A stretch of DNA of 64,000 nucleotides from Deinandra increscens subsp. villosa (Eukaryota > Streptophyta > Magnoliopsida > Asterales > Asteraceae): NCBI GenBank assembly GCA_039602395.1, contig JBCNJP010000006.1:59952429-60016428 (forward strand), read 5' to 3'. The stretch's first letter is position 1. Every line of letters begins with the position of its first letter. This document shows positions 20,822 through 30,299 of the stretch, one piece after another. The notes below the pieces were generated by a model that was not told where the DNA came from, ran no database searches, and saw only the letters and a program-made list of their open reading frames with translations. A program made the position numbers and the translations under genes.

Positions 20822-21778
20822 TCTAATAAACAATTACAATTGTTGACACTTGTCAACACTAGAATCATTCTCACACAAATTTTCCCTCCCAAATCTACTC
20901 TCTAATAAATTCTTTTTTTTTTAGAAATTATATCCCTTATAATCATGATATATTTTTATTTAATTATATTTATGGAATTATGACAATCATATATTAATTT
21001 ACATCTAACTTTTATTTAGAATTAATTTTTAAACTATTATTATTTTTATTTAATAAATATTTAAAAAACTTATAAAATATCAATAGACACTTATTTACCG
21101 TGTTTTTTAAATATAATTGAGCAAATCATATTTAATATTATAATTAATGAATAACTAATATTGTTTTACAAATCCAATCAACATTGTGGATGATAAGATT
21201 TATAAAGAAATCCGTAAACAATAAAATTTATGTTCATAATATCCAATATTATATAGTTTTTCTATCATATCAAATGATCCATGTTCATTCAAATTAGAAT
21301 TTTTAAACATCATGACTAATACAATTGTACGTTTTCTAATATATACCAAGATAAATATTTTTTTATTGATTTAACATTATAATATTTGATTATAATTTAG
21401 ACTTTATACTCAACAATTAGAATATGTTCAATATAATTTTTGATAAAATTTTATACTCACCTAACTTTCTATCGAGACTTAAAGTCTCAAGTTTGTCAAA
21501 TCATAAGTTAGTGTTAGTCGCTATTCAGGGTTGGATTGTTTTTCTAACAACCATTTTTTTAAAGATGATCATGTTTATGTTGTATTTTTTTTCAAATATA
21601 CAAGTAGAGACATGCTCTAAATATTTTTTTATGAAGATGATAAATTCACCAATACCATATTATGAATTATAACTCTATTAGTTGTAATGCAATTATATAT
21701 ATTTTCTAATGATTTAACCCGTATAACCCTTTACAAAAAAAATGATTTAACCCGTATAACATACGGGTTCTATCCTAG
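20822..21778 (+). mobile_element. Helitron-like element with 3' hairpin and CTAG end
   Basis: The head reads TCTAATAAACAATTACAATT. The tail has a perfect 8-bp stem, ACCCGTAT-AAC-ATACGGGT (21750-21768), followed after six bases by CTAG and then T (21775-21779). A 3' hairpin just before CTRR-T is the Helitron signature. No Rep/helicase is encoded. The first 797 bp pair with the inverted copy to the left. The base before the 5' TC is C rather than A, so the 5' limit is less certain. Confidence 0.65.
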
Positions 21779-21780
21779 TA

Positions 21781-22660
21781 TCTAATAAATGACTATAAAA
21801 ATGGACACTTCACCACAATTTACCTCACAAAAGTTTACCCTCCTAAACTCTTTCACCTCAAAGCATTTAATTATTATTGAATTAGCTTTATACCTGTGCA
21901 TTGCACGAATGGAGTATAAAAAATAATTATTATAATGAAATACAGAAAAGTAATTGAATTATAGAACTTGTATCAAATCATTTGACTTGCTAAAACTAAG
22001 GTATTTTGTTACAATTAACGGAGGTAGGGTTTAAATGTTGTGAACTTTTTATTTGATGATTGGATTTGATAAATAAATTTGGAAAATTGTTTCTTGTATA
22101 ATCGGTTTTGAAGACCGGATTCGATTCATTATTTGTTTTGATGATGGGAATCGAAATTTGGAAATAGTTTTATGTGATAAGATATATTTTTATATTGAGA
22201 AATCAAACATCTCATTTGGGAGGTATCTCTCGAAGATATCCACACTGAATTTAAAAAGTAAAAAACAATTTGAGATTTGAGATGTACAATTCTGGAGGAA
22301 TTCTTGAAAATCACAATTTAAGGAAAAATTAGCGAATATTATATTTTTAGGCGATATTATTTAGGAGTGTTTTAAGCGGGAAAATAAAAATGAGCTTGAC
22401 TGTGATGATATCATGTGATAATTTTTTTTTACAAGAATAGAAGAAGATTGTTTTATTTTTAAAAATAAAAAGTTTAAATATTTGATTTTCACTCTCCCAT
22501 TTATATATTATTCATTCAATAATAAAAACAATAAAAATAAATTTATTTGCTTATTTAATTTAATATAATACGTAATTCAAGTAATATGAACACTATAAGT
22601 GAATTATCAATTATATTTTTTAATGGTTCAACCCTTGTAATACAGAGGATCTATCATAAT
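21781..22660 (+). mobile_element. Second Helitron-like copy, head-to-tail, eroded 3' end
   Basis: The copy starts TCTAATAAATGACTATAA two bases after the previous terminus, preceded by A. Its head is alignable with that of 20822 (GACACTT, CACAA, TTACCCTCC). A decayed hairpin-like ACCCTTGTAATACAGAGGATC lies near 22631-22651, where the 3' end is expected, but CTAG is not preserved. Confidence 0.5.
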
Positions 22661-22679
22661 AATGTAATTATTTATTATA

Positions 22680-22855
22680 TAGTAGAAGTTCCATAAATAT
22701 AAATAGATAAAAATATATATTGATTATAAAATAAAATATAATTTTCAATCAAAAAGAATTTTGTAGGAAGTAGATCCGGAAGGAAAAACTTTATGATGTG
22801 AAATACGGTGACGACAAGTGTCATAATGTAATATTTTATTAGGTAAAGTATAAAT
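22680..22855 (-). mobile_element. Partial inverted Helitron-like head
   Basis: On the minus strand this reads TATGACACTTGTCGTCACCG and TTTTTCCTTCCGGATCTAC. These align with the inner head of the copy at 20068-20810. Only the 5' part is present. Confidence 0.55.
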
Positions 22856-22884
22856 AGCTATTTATATTCGCTATGCATTTATAA

Positions 22885-23095
22885 CATATAGTGTGCGGTG
22901 GTGGGCCAGGGAGGCCGGCGGCGATGGGGGCCGCGAAAAGAAGGAAAAGAAAGAGAAGAAAGTGGAGAAAGTGCGAGGGAAGGGGTGACGTGACGATGCG
23001 AGATGTGCGAGAATACAAAAATGAAATTACTACGAAGAAGAGGCTTTGCAGTACGGCCCGACCAGTACTCTTACCCTACCAGTTAAGTTGATTTT
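22885..23095 (+). other. GC-rich island with a short unassigned open frame
   Basis: About 200 bp are markedly richer in G and C than the surroundings. An open frame begins GTG at 22891 and runs 66 codons (CGGGPGRPAAMGAAKRRKRK, then basic text). I recognise no family. It may be host sequence carried next to the Helitron-like copies, or the relic of an old exon. Confidence 0.35.
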
Positions 23096-23194
23096 AAAAC
23101 TAGTTTAACAATATAATTATATAATATACATTTGTAATAGCGAATAAATAGTAAAGATTATTCTTTATGTTTTTTTATGTCTTTTAGTACATAG

Positions 23195-23665
23195 GTAAAA
23201 AATTAGTTTTTATTAAGCGTAACAAATTTAGCACAAAAGTTTATGGTGTGACAGATACAAGTCACACCATATACTTTTTTAACACCGTTACTCTGTCTTT
23301 CGTATAGGTAGTATATCAAAATTTTTACCTCATAGGCTCAATACGTAGTCTTAGTGTTTGATTTGTAATTTTAAGACCGTAACTCTGTCTTTCGTATTTT
23401 CGTTTTCTTTATGCAGCTTATAATAATGCAACTGTTTTATGTGTCTGCGTTGACTTATTCGGTTTTTTTTTTCCTGACGCGACAAAGTTATCACATAAAT
23501 TTATGATGTAATAGGTAATGTTGTGTAACATAAGTTTTATATAATAGACTCAATAATTTAAATGTTTCATTTCCAATTTTAACGTTTTTCCTCACTTTTT
23601 TATATTTTAGTTTATAGCAATGTACACAAAAAGAGTTAAAAAGAGTTTTTTTTTCCTGATGATAC
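23195..23665 (+). repeat. Diverged tandem repeat of about 250 bp
   Basis: Two neighbouring blocks share order and motifs: GCGTAACAAATTTAGCACA near 23217 and GCGACAAAGTTATCACA near 23478, each followed by TTTATG.TGT. CGTTACTCTGTCTTTCGTA occurs at 23285 and, slightly changed, at 23378. TTTTTTTTCCTGA occurs at 23466 and 23648. No coding potential is seen. Confidence 0.5.
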
Positions 23666-24225
23666 GCCACGCATGTGCCCACCCACGATTTACTACGCTT
23701 ACGTAGTTCGATAATGAGTTTCAGTTATTTAACCGATTTTTCAGTCAGTTGACGATACCGCTGGCTGGTGATGACAGTAAGATCGCCACATGAGTTACGA
23801 TGATGATGATAATGTATTTTCTCTTGCTAATCCGACCAAAGTTTGTGCAGATTCAGTAAATGGAGCTATGCCTTGAAGGTGTTCGACGAATTGCCTGACT
23901 GAGTTATCTGTCATCAATGTACCCAAACATGCTCAGTTCCTCAGATAGTATCATATATGTAAGCCCATTATACATTTACCTTTCGTGTTCAGATGTATTC
24001 AATAAAAAAATCTCCCTGATTATTCATTTCAAAGCAGTTTTTCACACTTATTTTGACAAATACAAATTAGTATGGATCCATTCTAGGCAAAATTGATGAA
24101 TACAAATGGGAACTAGTACAATCTAACTAATGATAAGAAATCAAAAGCTGCACAAGAATAGGATAACTTGATACTAAAAAAAAAGACATAACAATTTAGA
24201 CTTATTCTACTACTTGTTCTAGGAT
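23666..24225. other. 3' flank of the NSP1-like gene
   Basis: Non-coding DNA follows the stop codon of the minus-strand GRAS gene, and part of it is presumably its 3' untranslated region. No other feature is seen. Confidence 0.55.
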
Positions 24226-25836
24226 TCACCATTTCTTTTGATCTATTTTCCATAGAGAACAAAATGAAACAGGTTGTTTTTTCCACCATAATCCCACAGA
24301 CCCATTTGTTTCCTCAACTCTCATTTCCCAGTGCCCATCATACTTCTTCAATAGCGCGCGAGCTTGATCCACAACATCATCTGCAAACGCGTGTTCTACA
24401 AACCCGACTTCGGTCATTCGCTCTCCCCATTTCCCTTTCTTTTCATTCATTTCACATGGATTAATCAGTGCCTTCGCAGCTTCCGCTTCCACAAGTTTTC
24501 TCTCTTCCGTTTCCCTCCCTTTAAACGCCACACTTGTGGAGTCCAAAAAGCTCCACAAGTAATCTAAGCTTTGAGAAAATCTCGAATCAAAGTTACCGCA
24601 GCTGTTACAGCCGCAATCCATGTTGTTATCACTCAAAATCACCCCTTTAGGCTCCATACTTCGCATAAGTTTCAAGAACTCTGCTCTATTATCGGGTTTT
24701 GTGTGATTCAGGTTGTGAAGTCTAAACTGAGCACACACGATTAAGGTTTCATCCGGGGATGAATTGATGATTTGTGCGTTTAAATCTTGCAAAGGACAGT
24801 TGTCGAGTTTGTTGATTTGTAGATTGACGTTGACATCTTTAGCAAAACGGAGAATGTTTGAGGCGAAGTCGTAATCAGGTGGACAGTTTGCGAAGGGAAT
24901 CTGATGGTTTTCGTGTGTTGGCGGGACTACGGTAAGTCGAACCAACGGTGGGGGACCCCCTGGCCGGCGACTCAACGCTTCTAAAAGCGTGGGCCACTGG
25001 AATCCATGGGAGACCCCGATATCTAGTATGTGAAGAGTCCTACACGAACCGTAATCTTGTTCTGATAACACCTGGAGGATGGCGGCATTAGCGATATTGT
25101 TAGGCACGGTGAACCATGGACTGATGTCGTTAAAGTTGATTAAAGATCGTTTGAAGAAGCTCGGTGTTGAGGTGGCGAAAGTGACGGTGGGGGCCACCGC
25201 CTTTGCGGGATTCTTGGTGGTGAAGGATAGATGGCGGATGAGGGCTTGCATCCCATGATCCGCCAGCCGGTAGTTGGCGTCTCCAGTTGGAGACGCCAGT
25301 TCTTGGAGAACAAAGAGAAAGTGCTGAACCCGTGTCACGTTTCCAGCAGTGATTGCTGCAGCACACGGGTTCAGCAACTGCTCTGCCCACCTCCCGTCTT
25401 TGTTGTTACCGACATTACCATCACTCTTTCTCGACTTTCCCGTCCCCTTCTTGTTTCCACTTGATTTTTTCCCCATCTGTTCCTCGGAAAGCGCTTTCCG
25501 TTTCTTTGACATATCAGACGACTGCTGACGTGGCGGTTCTGTTATAACCGCCGGTGAAGCGGTTGTACTGCAAACAGTACTCGTTACGTTATCCAGAGAA
25601 GCTGAAATAACGTTAACATCAATGGGGTCGAGACCCCACCACGGATCATCCAAGATATCCGCGGAGCAATACAGATCGTCTAGGATCAATGGCAGGTGCG
25701 GCATTGAATCTTCTAACCAATCCAAGATCTGACCCGAGTTCAAATCTGGATCTGGTTCTCCGAACATCATCGTTTCGGACACCGGGGTCGTGTTTAGAGG
25801 AAAAGAAGACAAGAACAATGAGCCTTGCTTAATCAT
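24226..25836 (-). CDS. NSP1: GRAS transcription factor, NSP1-like
   Basis: This intronless gene encodes 536 aa. Residues 35-56 (GQILDWLEDSMPHLPLILDD) match the N-terminal signature of Nodulation Signaling Pathway 1. A serine/lysine-rich linker (110-138) contains KKRK, a probable nuclear signal. The GRAS domain fills 149-530: leucine heptad I (RWAEQLLNPCAAAITAGN), a VHIID-type motif (LHILDIGVSHGFQW, 268-281) and the terminal SAW motif (WWKKQPVSFCSLWK, 517-530). NSP1 acts with NSP2 in the nucleus to activate symbiosis and strigolactone biosynthesis genes; in non-legumes it serves mycorrhizal signalling. Family NSP1 proteins often start close to the DWLE block, so M23/M24 (25765-25770) is a possible alternative start. 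The frame is intact, with no sign of decay. Confidence 0.9.
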   Translation of the reverse strand: MIKQGSLFLSSFPLNTTPVSETMMFGEPDPDLNSGQILDWLEDSMPHLPLILDDLYCSADILDDPWWGLDPIDVNVISASLDNVTSTVCSTTASPAVITEPPRQQSSDMSKKRKALSEEQMGKKSSGNKKGTGKSRKSDGNVGNNKDGRWAEQLLNPCAAAITAGNVTRVQHFLFVLQELASPTGDANYRLADHGMQALIRHLSFTTKNPAKAVAPTVTFATSTPSFFKRSLINFNDISPWFTVPNNIANAAILQVLSEQDYGSCRTLHILDIGVSHGFQWPTLLEALSRRPGGPPPLVRLTVVPPTHENHQIPFANCPPDYDFASNILRFAKDVNVNLQINKLDNCPLQDLNAQIINSSPDETLIVCAQFRLHNLNHTKPDNRAEFLKLMRSMEPKGVILSDNNMDCGCNSCGNFDSRFSQSLDYLWSFLDSTSVAFKGRETEERKLVEAEAAKALINPCEMNEKKGKWGERMTEVGFVEHAFADDVVDQARALLKKYDGHWEMRVEETNGSVGLWWKKQPVSFCSLWKIDQKKW

Positions 25837-25898
25837 TGGACTTCAAAGTTTGAATACAAAAATAAGTTTGTGATGACTGATTAGAGGATGGTTTAGAA

Positions 25899-25907
25899 TA
25901 TATATAG
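25899..25907 (-). promoter_or_regulatory. TATA box of the NSP1-like gene
   Basis: On the minus strand CTATATATATTC lies about 65 bp upstream of the first ATG. This is a suitable distance for a TATA box with a short 5' leader. Confidence 0.55.
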
Positions 25908-26360
25908 AAAGGCCGTGCTGTGTTTTGGAAGATATGATGTCTTGTTTTGGGTAATTATAATCGTATTTGTTAATTAATAGTTTGTAATTAATCCAAACGA
26001 CAAAGTGGTAGGGCTTAGTTTGATTTTAATGTCTCCCAGGACGGCAATTATGTTTTTTTGAACGGTTCTCTAATTATAAAAAATGTTACAATTTGAGGTT
26101 AATTAAACAATTGACTGTATGAGATTGCGTCATGATGTTTCATCTGGGTGGATTTTGAAATTAATTAAAGAAGTAAATAACTGATTGGTTCAAAATCATA
26201 GTTGACCTTCTGTCTCTATAAAAAACCCAGCCCCAGCTAACTGGAGGTCATTTCCAGATTTAAAAAAGAATATTCCTTTTTGTATATTCCATGTTAAATA
26301 TTGAATTTGTGGTGAGTTAAGGGATTAATTAGTATCATCTCAATAGTTTAAATTGGGTTA

Positions 26361-27480
26361 TGTTATTGGCTTTAGTCTAGATAAATTTAGCTGATATATT
26401 TATCTAGTTTTGGAGTCTTTATCCTTGTTTGAGTCTGTTGATTAAATTGATATTTGAGTAGGTTTAGGAGTCTTGTTTTCCAAGGTTTTTTTTAGTATAA
26501 ATAGGGTCTTAATGTAATGTTTTTTCTGTGTGATTCTCTGGGTTATGAATAAATGTATTAGTGTTCATTTTCACTATGGTGTTCGATTTCGAGTTGTATG
26601 TTCAACAATAGGTATCAGAGCCAGGTTCAAGACTTGATAACCGTCCCTCTTGAAAAAAAATTGCGGCAAGAAAACTGGCATAGGGGCCAAGTTCAAGACT
26701 TTTAGTTCAGGTCTAAAAGATGAAGTAGTTGTCAGAAAGTTAGTTATTCAACCAATCGTGGCCTCTATTGAGCAATATTAAGAAATTGAGAACATGTCTT
26801 TTGATGAAGTCATGGGAAGATTGAAAGCATAAGAAAAGCGATTCAAAAGTCAAGATAAAACGGACAAAGGTCAAGGAACGTTGTTATTTTCAATGGATGA
26901 CGAGCAAGAAAGATCGAGAAGGATGAAGTTCTGATACCAATGGACGAGGTAGATGTCATGTTAGAGGACGAGGAGGTTGTTTAATCCAAGAAGACCGAGG
27001 TGGACAAGGTGCACAAGGTGCACGTAGAGACAAAATTAAGTTTAGACGTCACGAGTGTGGAAAATTAACGGACACTTTTCGTATATGAGTGTACCAAACA
27101 CTTGGCAAGAGGGTTTGAAGATAATCCAACCCTACTTTAGACAAGGATTAAAAATTATATTCGTGATCGTTTATTTATTAAATAAACGAACATAAACGAA
27201 CTTTTCATCGAACGATTTATGAACTATTCACTAAACGTTCGGTTCATTTACAAACCTAACTTTAATCTGATAATTTCAGCTGGTGTATGTTTATTTAGTT
27301 CAGGAGCATGTATCCTTGTTTGACTTGGTAGTTGGTAGATTTAATTAGTATTTAAGTTAGTTTAGGAGTTTTGATTTTCAGGATTCTTTTAATATAAAAA
27401 GGGATTCTAAGATAATGTTTTGAATTTTAATGTTATGATTTTCTAGGTGATTAATAAAAGTGTTATTGTCGAGTTTTTTG
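26361..27480 (+). mobile_element. Decayed LTR retrotransposon (short, Copia-like)
   Basis: A left LTR of about 247 bp (26361-26607, TGTTATTGGC to TTCAACA) is followed by a primer-binding site, GGTATCAGAGCC (26611-26622). A strongly diverged right LTR lies at about 27270-27480. Shared blocks are TATCCTTGTTTGA, TTTAGGAGT.TTG, TAATGT and GTGTTATTG. Between them, broken frames give Gag-like text (FDEVMGRLKA, a degenerate RGRG.C region and HECGKL), a worn zinc knuckle. The LTRs differ far more than those of the Copia element at 6.5 kb, so this is much older. A TAAACGAACATAAACGAAC block lies near 27185. Confidence 0.65.
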
Positions 27481-27492
27481 CTTGGTTATGAT

Positions 27493-27949
27493 CAATGTTT
27501 TAAAAACCGGTTCAACCGGTTCGGTTCAACCGGTTCAACCGCCAACCGGTCATCATACCGGTTTTTTAATTCCTGGTTTTGGACATAACCGGACCGTTTT
27601 GAACCGGGCGGTTTTCCGGTTTTTTCCGGTTCAGCCGGTCCGGTTCAACCGGTTTTCTGATATTTAAAAAAAAAATTAATTTTTTTAAAATTTATTGTTA
27701 TTTTTTATTATTTTTTAAGTTTTAAAACTTATATTTTCTTATGAAATACCTATTTGGTATTATTTTTTAGTGGATTATCATTGTATTTTAACTATTTTCG
27801 TTGTGGTGTACAAATTTATTAACATTTTTATAAAAGTATATATATAAATCCCCTAACCGGTTCAACCGGCCGGTCCAACCGGTCCGACCGGTCGAACCGG
27901 TCTCGGAAAGTTTTCCGGTTCAACTAAAAAACCGGTTTTTAAAACATTG
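27493..27949. mobile_element. Non-autonomous hAT element with perfect TSD
   Basis: Both ends read CAATGTTTTAAAAACCGGTT inwards, a perfect 20-bp terminal repeat. Identical octamers GTTATGAT flank the 457-bp element (27485-27492 and 27950-27957). Subterminal regions are packed with CCGGTTCAACCGG palindromes. It is inserted at the right edge of the decayed LTR element and lacks coding capacity. Confidence 0.93.
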
Positions 27950-28181
27950 GTTATGATGGTGGTTTTCGTTTATTTATCTATTTATTTAAATTTATTTTAT
28001 TTTTTTTGGCCGGCTCTATACAAAAACCAAGTTGGAAAGTGATAATACTGGGATAACTTTACGTAAACTTTTATAGTGACTATTGTAATCAGTGGTGGAA
28101 CAGTGACTTTTAACTTTTAATCGAAATTGATCATAAGTTATGTTATCATGCTCACGTTTTAACTTTTAAATGAAAACCTCA

Positions 28182-28462
28182 GGTGGCGTTTGGTTCGTAG
28201 AATTCAATGGAATTAAAATTGTAATGTTTTTCTTTGAAAAGTTGTGCTTAGTTGGGTTATGGACAAGTTTAAATTGAAATGAATTCTTTTAATCAATGAA
28301 TTTAAGTTCATGTAACTTTCCTTCAACAAAGTGAATGATTTCAAAGAAATGTTGAAATAGTAGTGAATGATTTCAAATTCATTCGTTACCCAATTAAGAA
28401 CAATTTTGAAAGGAAAAAATGTCAATTTCAATTCCATTGAATTCCACGAATCAAACGCCACC
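28182..28462. mobile_element. Tourist/Harbinger-like MITE
   Basis: The left end GGTGGCGTTTGGTTCGTAGA and the right end (reverse complement GGTGGCGTTTGATTCGTGGA) pair, and GAATTCAATGGAATT motifs extend the arms. The flanking trinucleotides are TCA and TTA, an imperfect TWA-type duplication. Length is 281 bp. Confidence 0.75.
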
Positions 28463-28587
28463 TTAGTTTTTTATAGCAAAAGTCAGATGAACTACGCTGA
28501 CTGTAGAGATTAAAGGATGATATATAAATCTTATTAAATATAGTTGAAGAGATAAAAATATCTTGGGAGAACCTTACATCATCATCA

Positions 28588-28735
28588 AGAGCTTGAAATT
28601 GAAACCACCCAGGTTTGTGTACATTGGAACCACCCAACTGTTCCAACCACCAGAGAATGGAGATCCAAAGCCTATTGACACCAAAACAACAGGTAGCAAG
28701 TGGCGGAGTGAAACGGCTCCGATGATATTTGAAGT
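28588..28735 (-). pseudogene. Germin-like gene fragment (decayed)
   Basis: On the minus strand the segment reads TSNIIGAV in one frame, then GVNRLWISI in a second and VVPMYTNLGG in a third. These line up with TSNIIKAAV, GVNGLGISI and VVPMHTHPGG of the intact germin-like gene 0.9 kb away. The first metal histidine is replaced and the frame is lost more than once. Only the middle of the gene, about 50 codons, remains. It ends at a long T run, where another repeat fragment begins. It is best explained as the remnant of a tandem paralogue. Confidence 0.8.
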
Positions 28736-28754
28736 TTTTTTTTTTTTTTTTTGC

Positions 28755-28960
28755 ATACCGTTATGACCATCTTGGTAGCGGGTAATAGCTATCCGCAAAA
28801 GGTCGGCTTCACTATAACCGCTTTTTAATATCCTTTCAACATTAACGTACATCACGTTAAACTTCGTCACTTTTTTATTTATATACCTCCTTTTCAAATA
28901 AGTTGGTCGAGAGTTTGATATTCCTCTTTCTTCGTAAGAGTCTGGAACTTGTGGTTCCAT
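28755..28960 (-). pseudogene. Possible Harbinger-associated (NAM-associated domain) fragment
   Basis: The minus-strand open stretch contains INKKVTKFNVMYVNVERI and SGYSEADLLRIAITRYQD. This resembles the Myb/NAM-associated companion proteins of Harbinger transposons (VNKFNG.Y, SG.SE.D....A...Y). The start is plausible (MEPQVPDSYEERG) but the domain is cut off at the T run bordering the germin fragment. The assignment is by pattern and is tentative. Confidence 0.45.
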
Positions 28961-29607
28961 TACCGGTCGATAAACCGTGTTTTGGTTAAATAGTGGGTTG
29001 GGTTATTGCGCGTAGTAGTTACACGTCCAAAGGTTGTTTGGCTATTTGAATTCATTGTTGGTGTGATAAGAATTGGAGAAAAAATGATGTAAAAGTATTG
29101 AAGGAAGATGATATGTATATGATTGAATATTTTAAATGGTAGATTTTAATTGATATATTTTTTTTATGAAAATGATGTTGTAAGAGTCAAATTTTGAAAA
29201 GTTAATGCTTTTTGGTCGTGAAGTGGCACGGGGACCCAATTACGTGATGTTTCATGGTCTAAGAAGGCGGTGTTTCACATCGTAAGACTGCTTTACAGTT
29301 CACGCCCTCTCATGTGACCCATAGCCTATGCCCTTAATGATGTAACATTTTATTAAGGATTTAAGGTTATTTACCCTATATATAGAGAGAGGGAATCTTA
29401 AAAACTAAAATGTGATTGAAATGATAACCATACATAAAACATATTGAACACCTTGAAATCCTAAAGTACAAAACAAACATACAATGTCATTAATCATATA
29501 TCAATAAGGTTAATGACCACATAAACAAGAAAAAAAAAGCTGATTAGCAACACAAAAAATGACTTGTACATGAAATCAAGAACATGAAATCATCAAATTA
29601 AACAGGT

Positions 29608-30231
29608 TTAGCCAGTTCCACCAAGAACAGCCTTAAGTGCCTTCACAGTTGCATCATCAAGAAAAGTGGTGGCCTCCACCAATTTCGACGGTAAATCGTT
29701 CGCAAACAACGCGAAATCAAGAATCTGCAGGCCAGGCGTCGCGCTACTGAAGCTCGCAAATGCAACCGCGGTAACACCACCAGCATTCACCTGAAAATGC
29801 AACAACCCTTGTGGGAAAACCATGAGATCACCCTTCTTTAAGGTCTTTACGTAAACCGAATTAGCCGAGGAGACAAATCCGGCGGTAATAAACCCTTGTG
29901 TGACCAGCAAGAGCTCGGAACCACCCGGGTGAGTGTGCATTGGGACCACTCCACCGGCGGCTATGTCCAACCGGGCAATGGAGATCCCAAGGCCGTTCAC
30001 ACCGGGCAATTGAGCTGAAAATGCCGGAGTGACAGCTGCTTTGATGATGTTGGAAGTGTTTCCGGCATACCGCAAGCCCGTTGACACAAAGTCATCCACA
30101 GTGACTTTGGCAGCGGGCTTGCAGGTGTAGCCTGCCGGGGTGTCCGGACCTTTCAGGTCCGCGACACAGAAGTCTTGGACTCCGGCGGAGAAGGTGAAGA
30201 GAGAGCAAACAATCAAGAGAATGTGAATCAT
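29608..30231 (-). CDS. Germin-like protein (ABP19/20 type)
   Basis: The single-exon gene encodes 207 aa: a signal peptide (about 1-17), a cysteine pair (C22, C37) and a cupin barrel. Germin box 1 is complete, GGVVPMHTHPGGSE, with metal ligands H99, H101 and E106. Box 2, GDLMVFPQGLLHFQVN, supplies H145. Germin-like proteins are secreted, glycosylated, manganese-binding oligomers of the cell wall. Members of this ABP19/20 group are known as auxin-binding or superoxide-dismutase-like proteins; the enzymatic role here cannot be read from sequence. The length is normal for the family and no defect is visible. A decayed sister fragment lies downstream at 28588-28735. The start has good context and precedes a textbook hydrophobic leader. 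Confidence 0.93.
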   Translation of the reverse strand: MIHILLIVCSLFTFSAGVQDFCVADLKGPDTPAGYTCKPAAKVTVDDFVSTGLRYAGNTSNIIKAAVTPAFSAQLPGVNGLGISIARLDIAAGGVVPMHTHPGGSELLLVTQGFITAGFVSSANSVYVKTLKKGDLMVFPQGLLHFQVNAGGVTAVAFASFSSATPGLQILDFALFANDLPSKLVEATTFLDDATVKALKAVLGGTG

Positions 30232-30299
30232 TTTGAAGATGTTTTGAGTGTTGTGTGATTTGAGGTGAAGTTAGGGTTGGTTTATGTAAGGAAGATATG

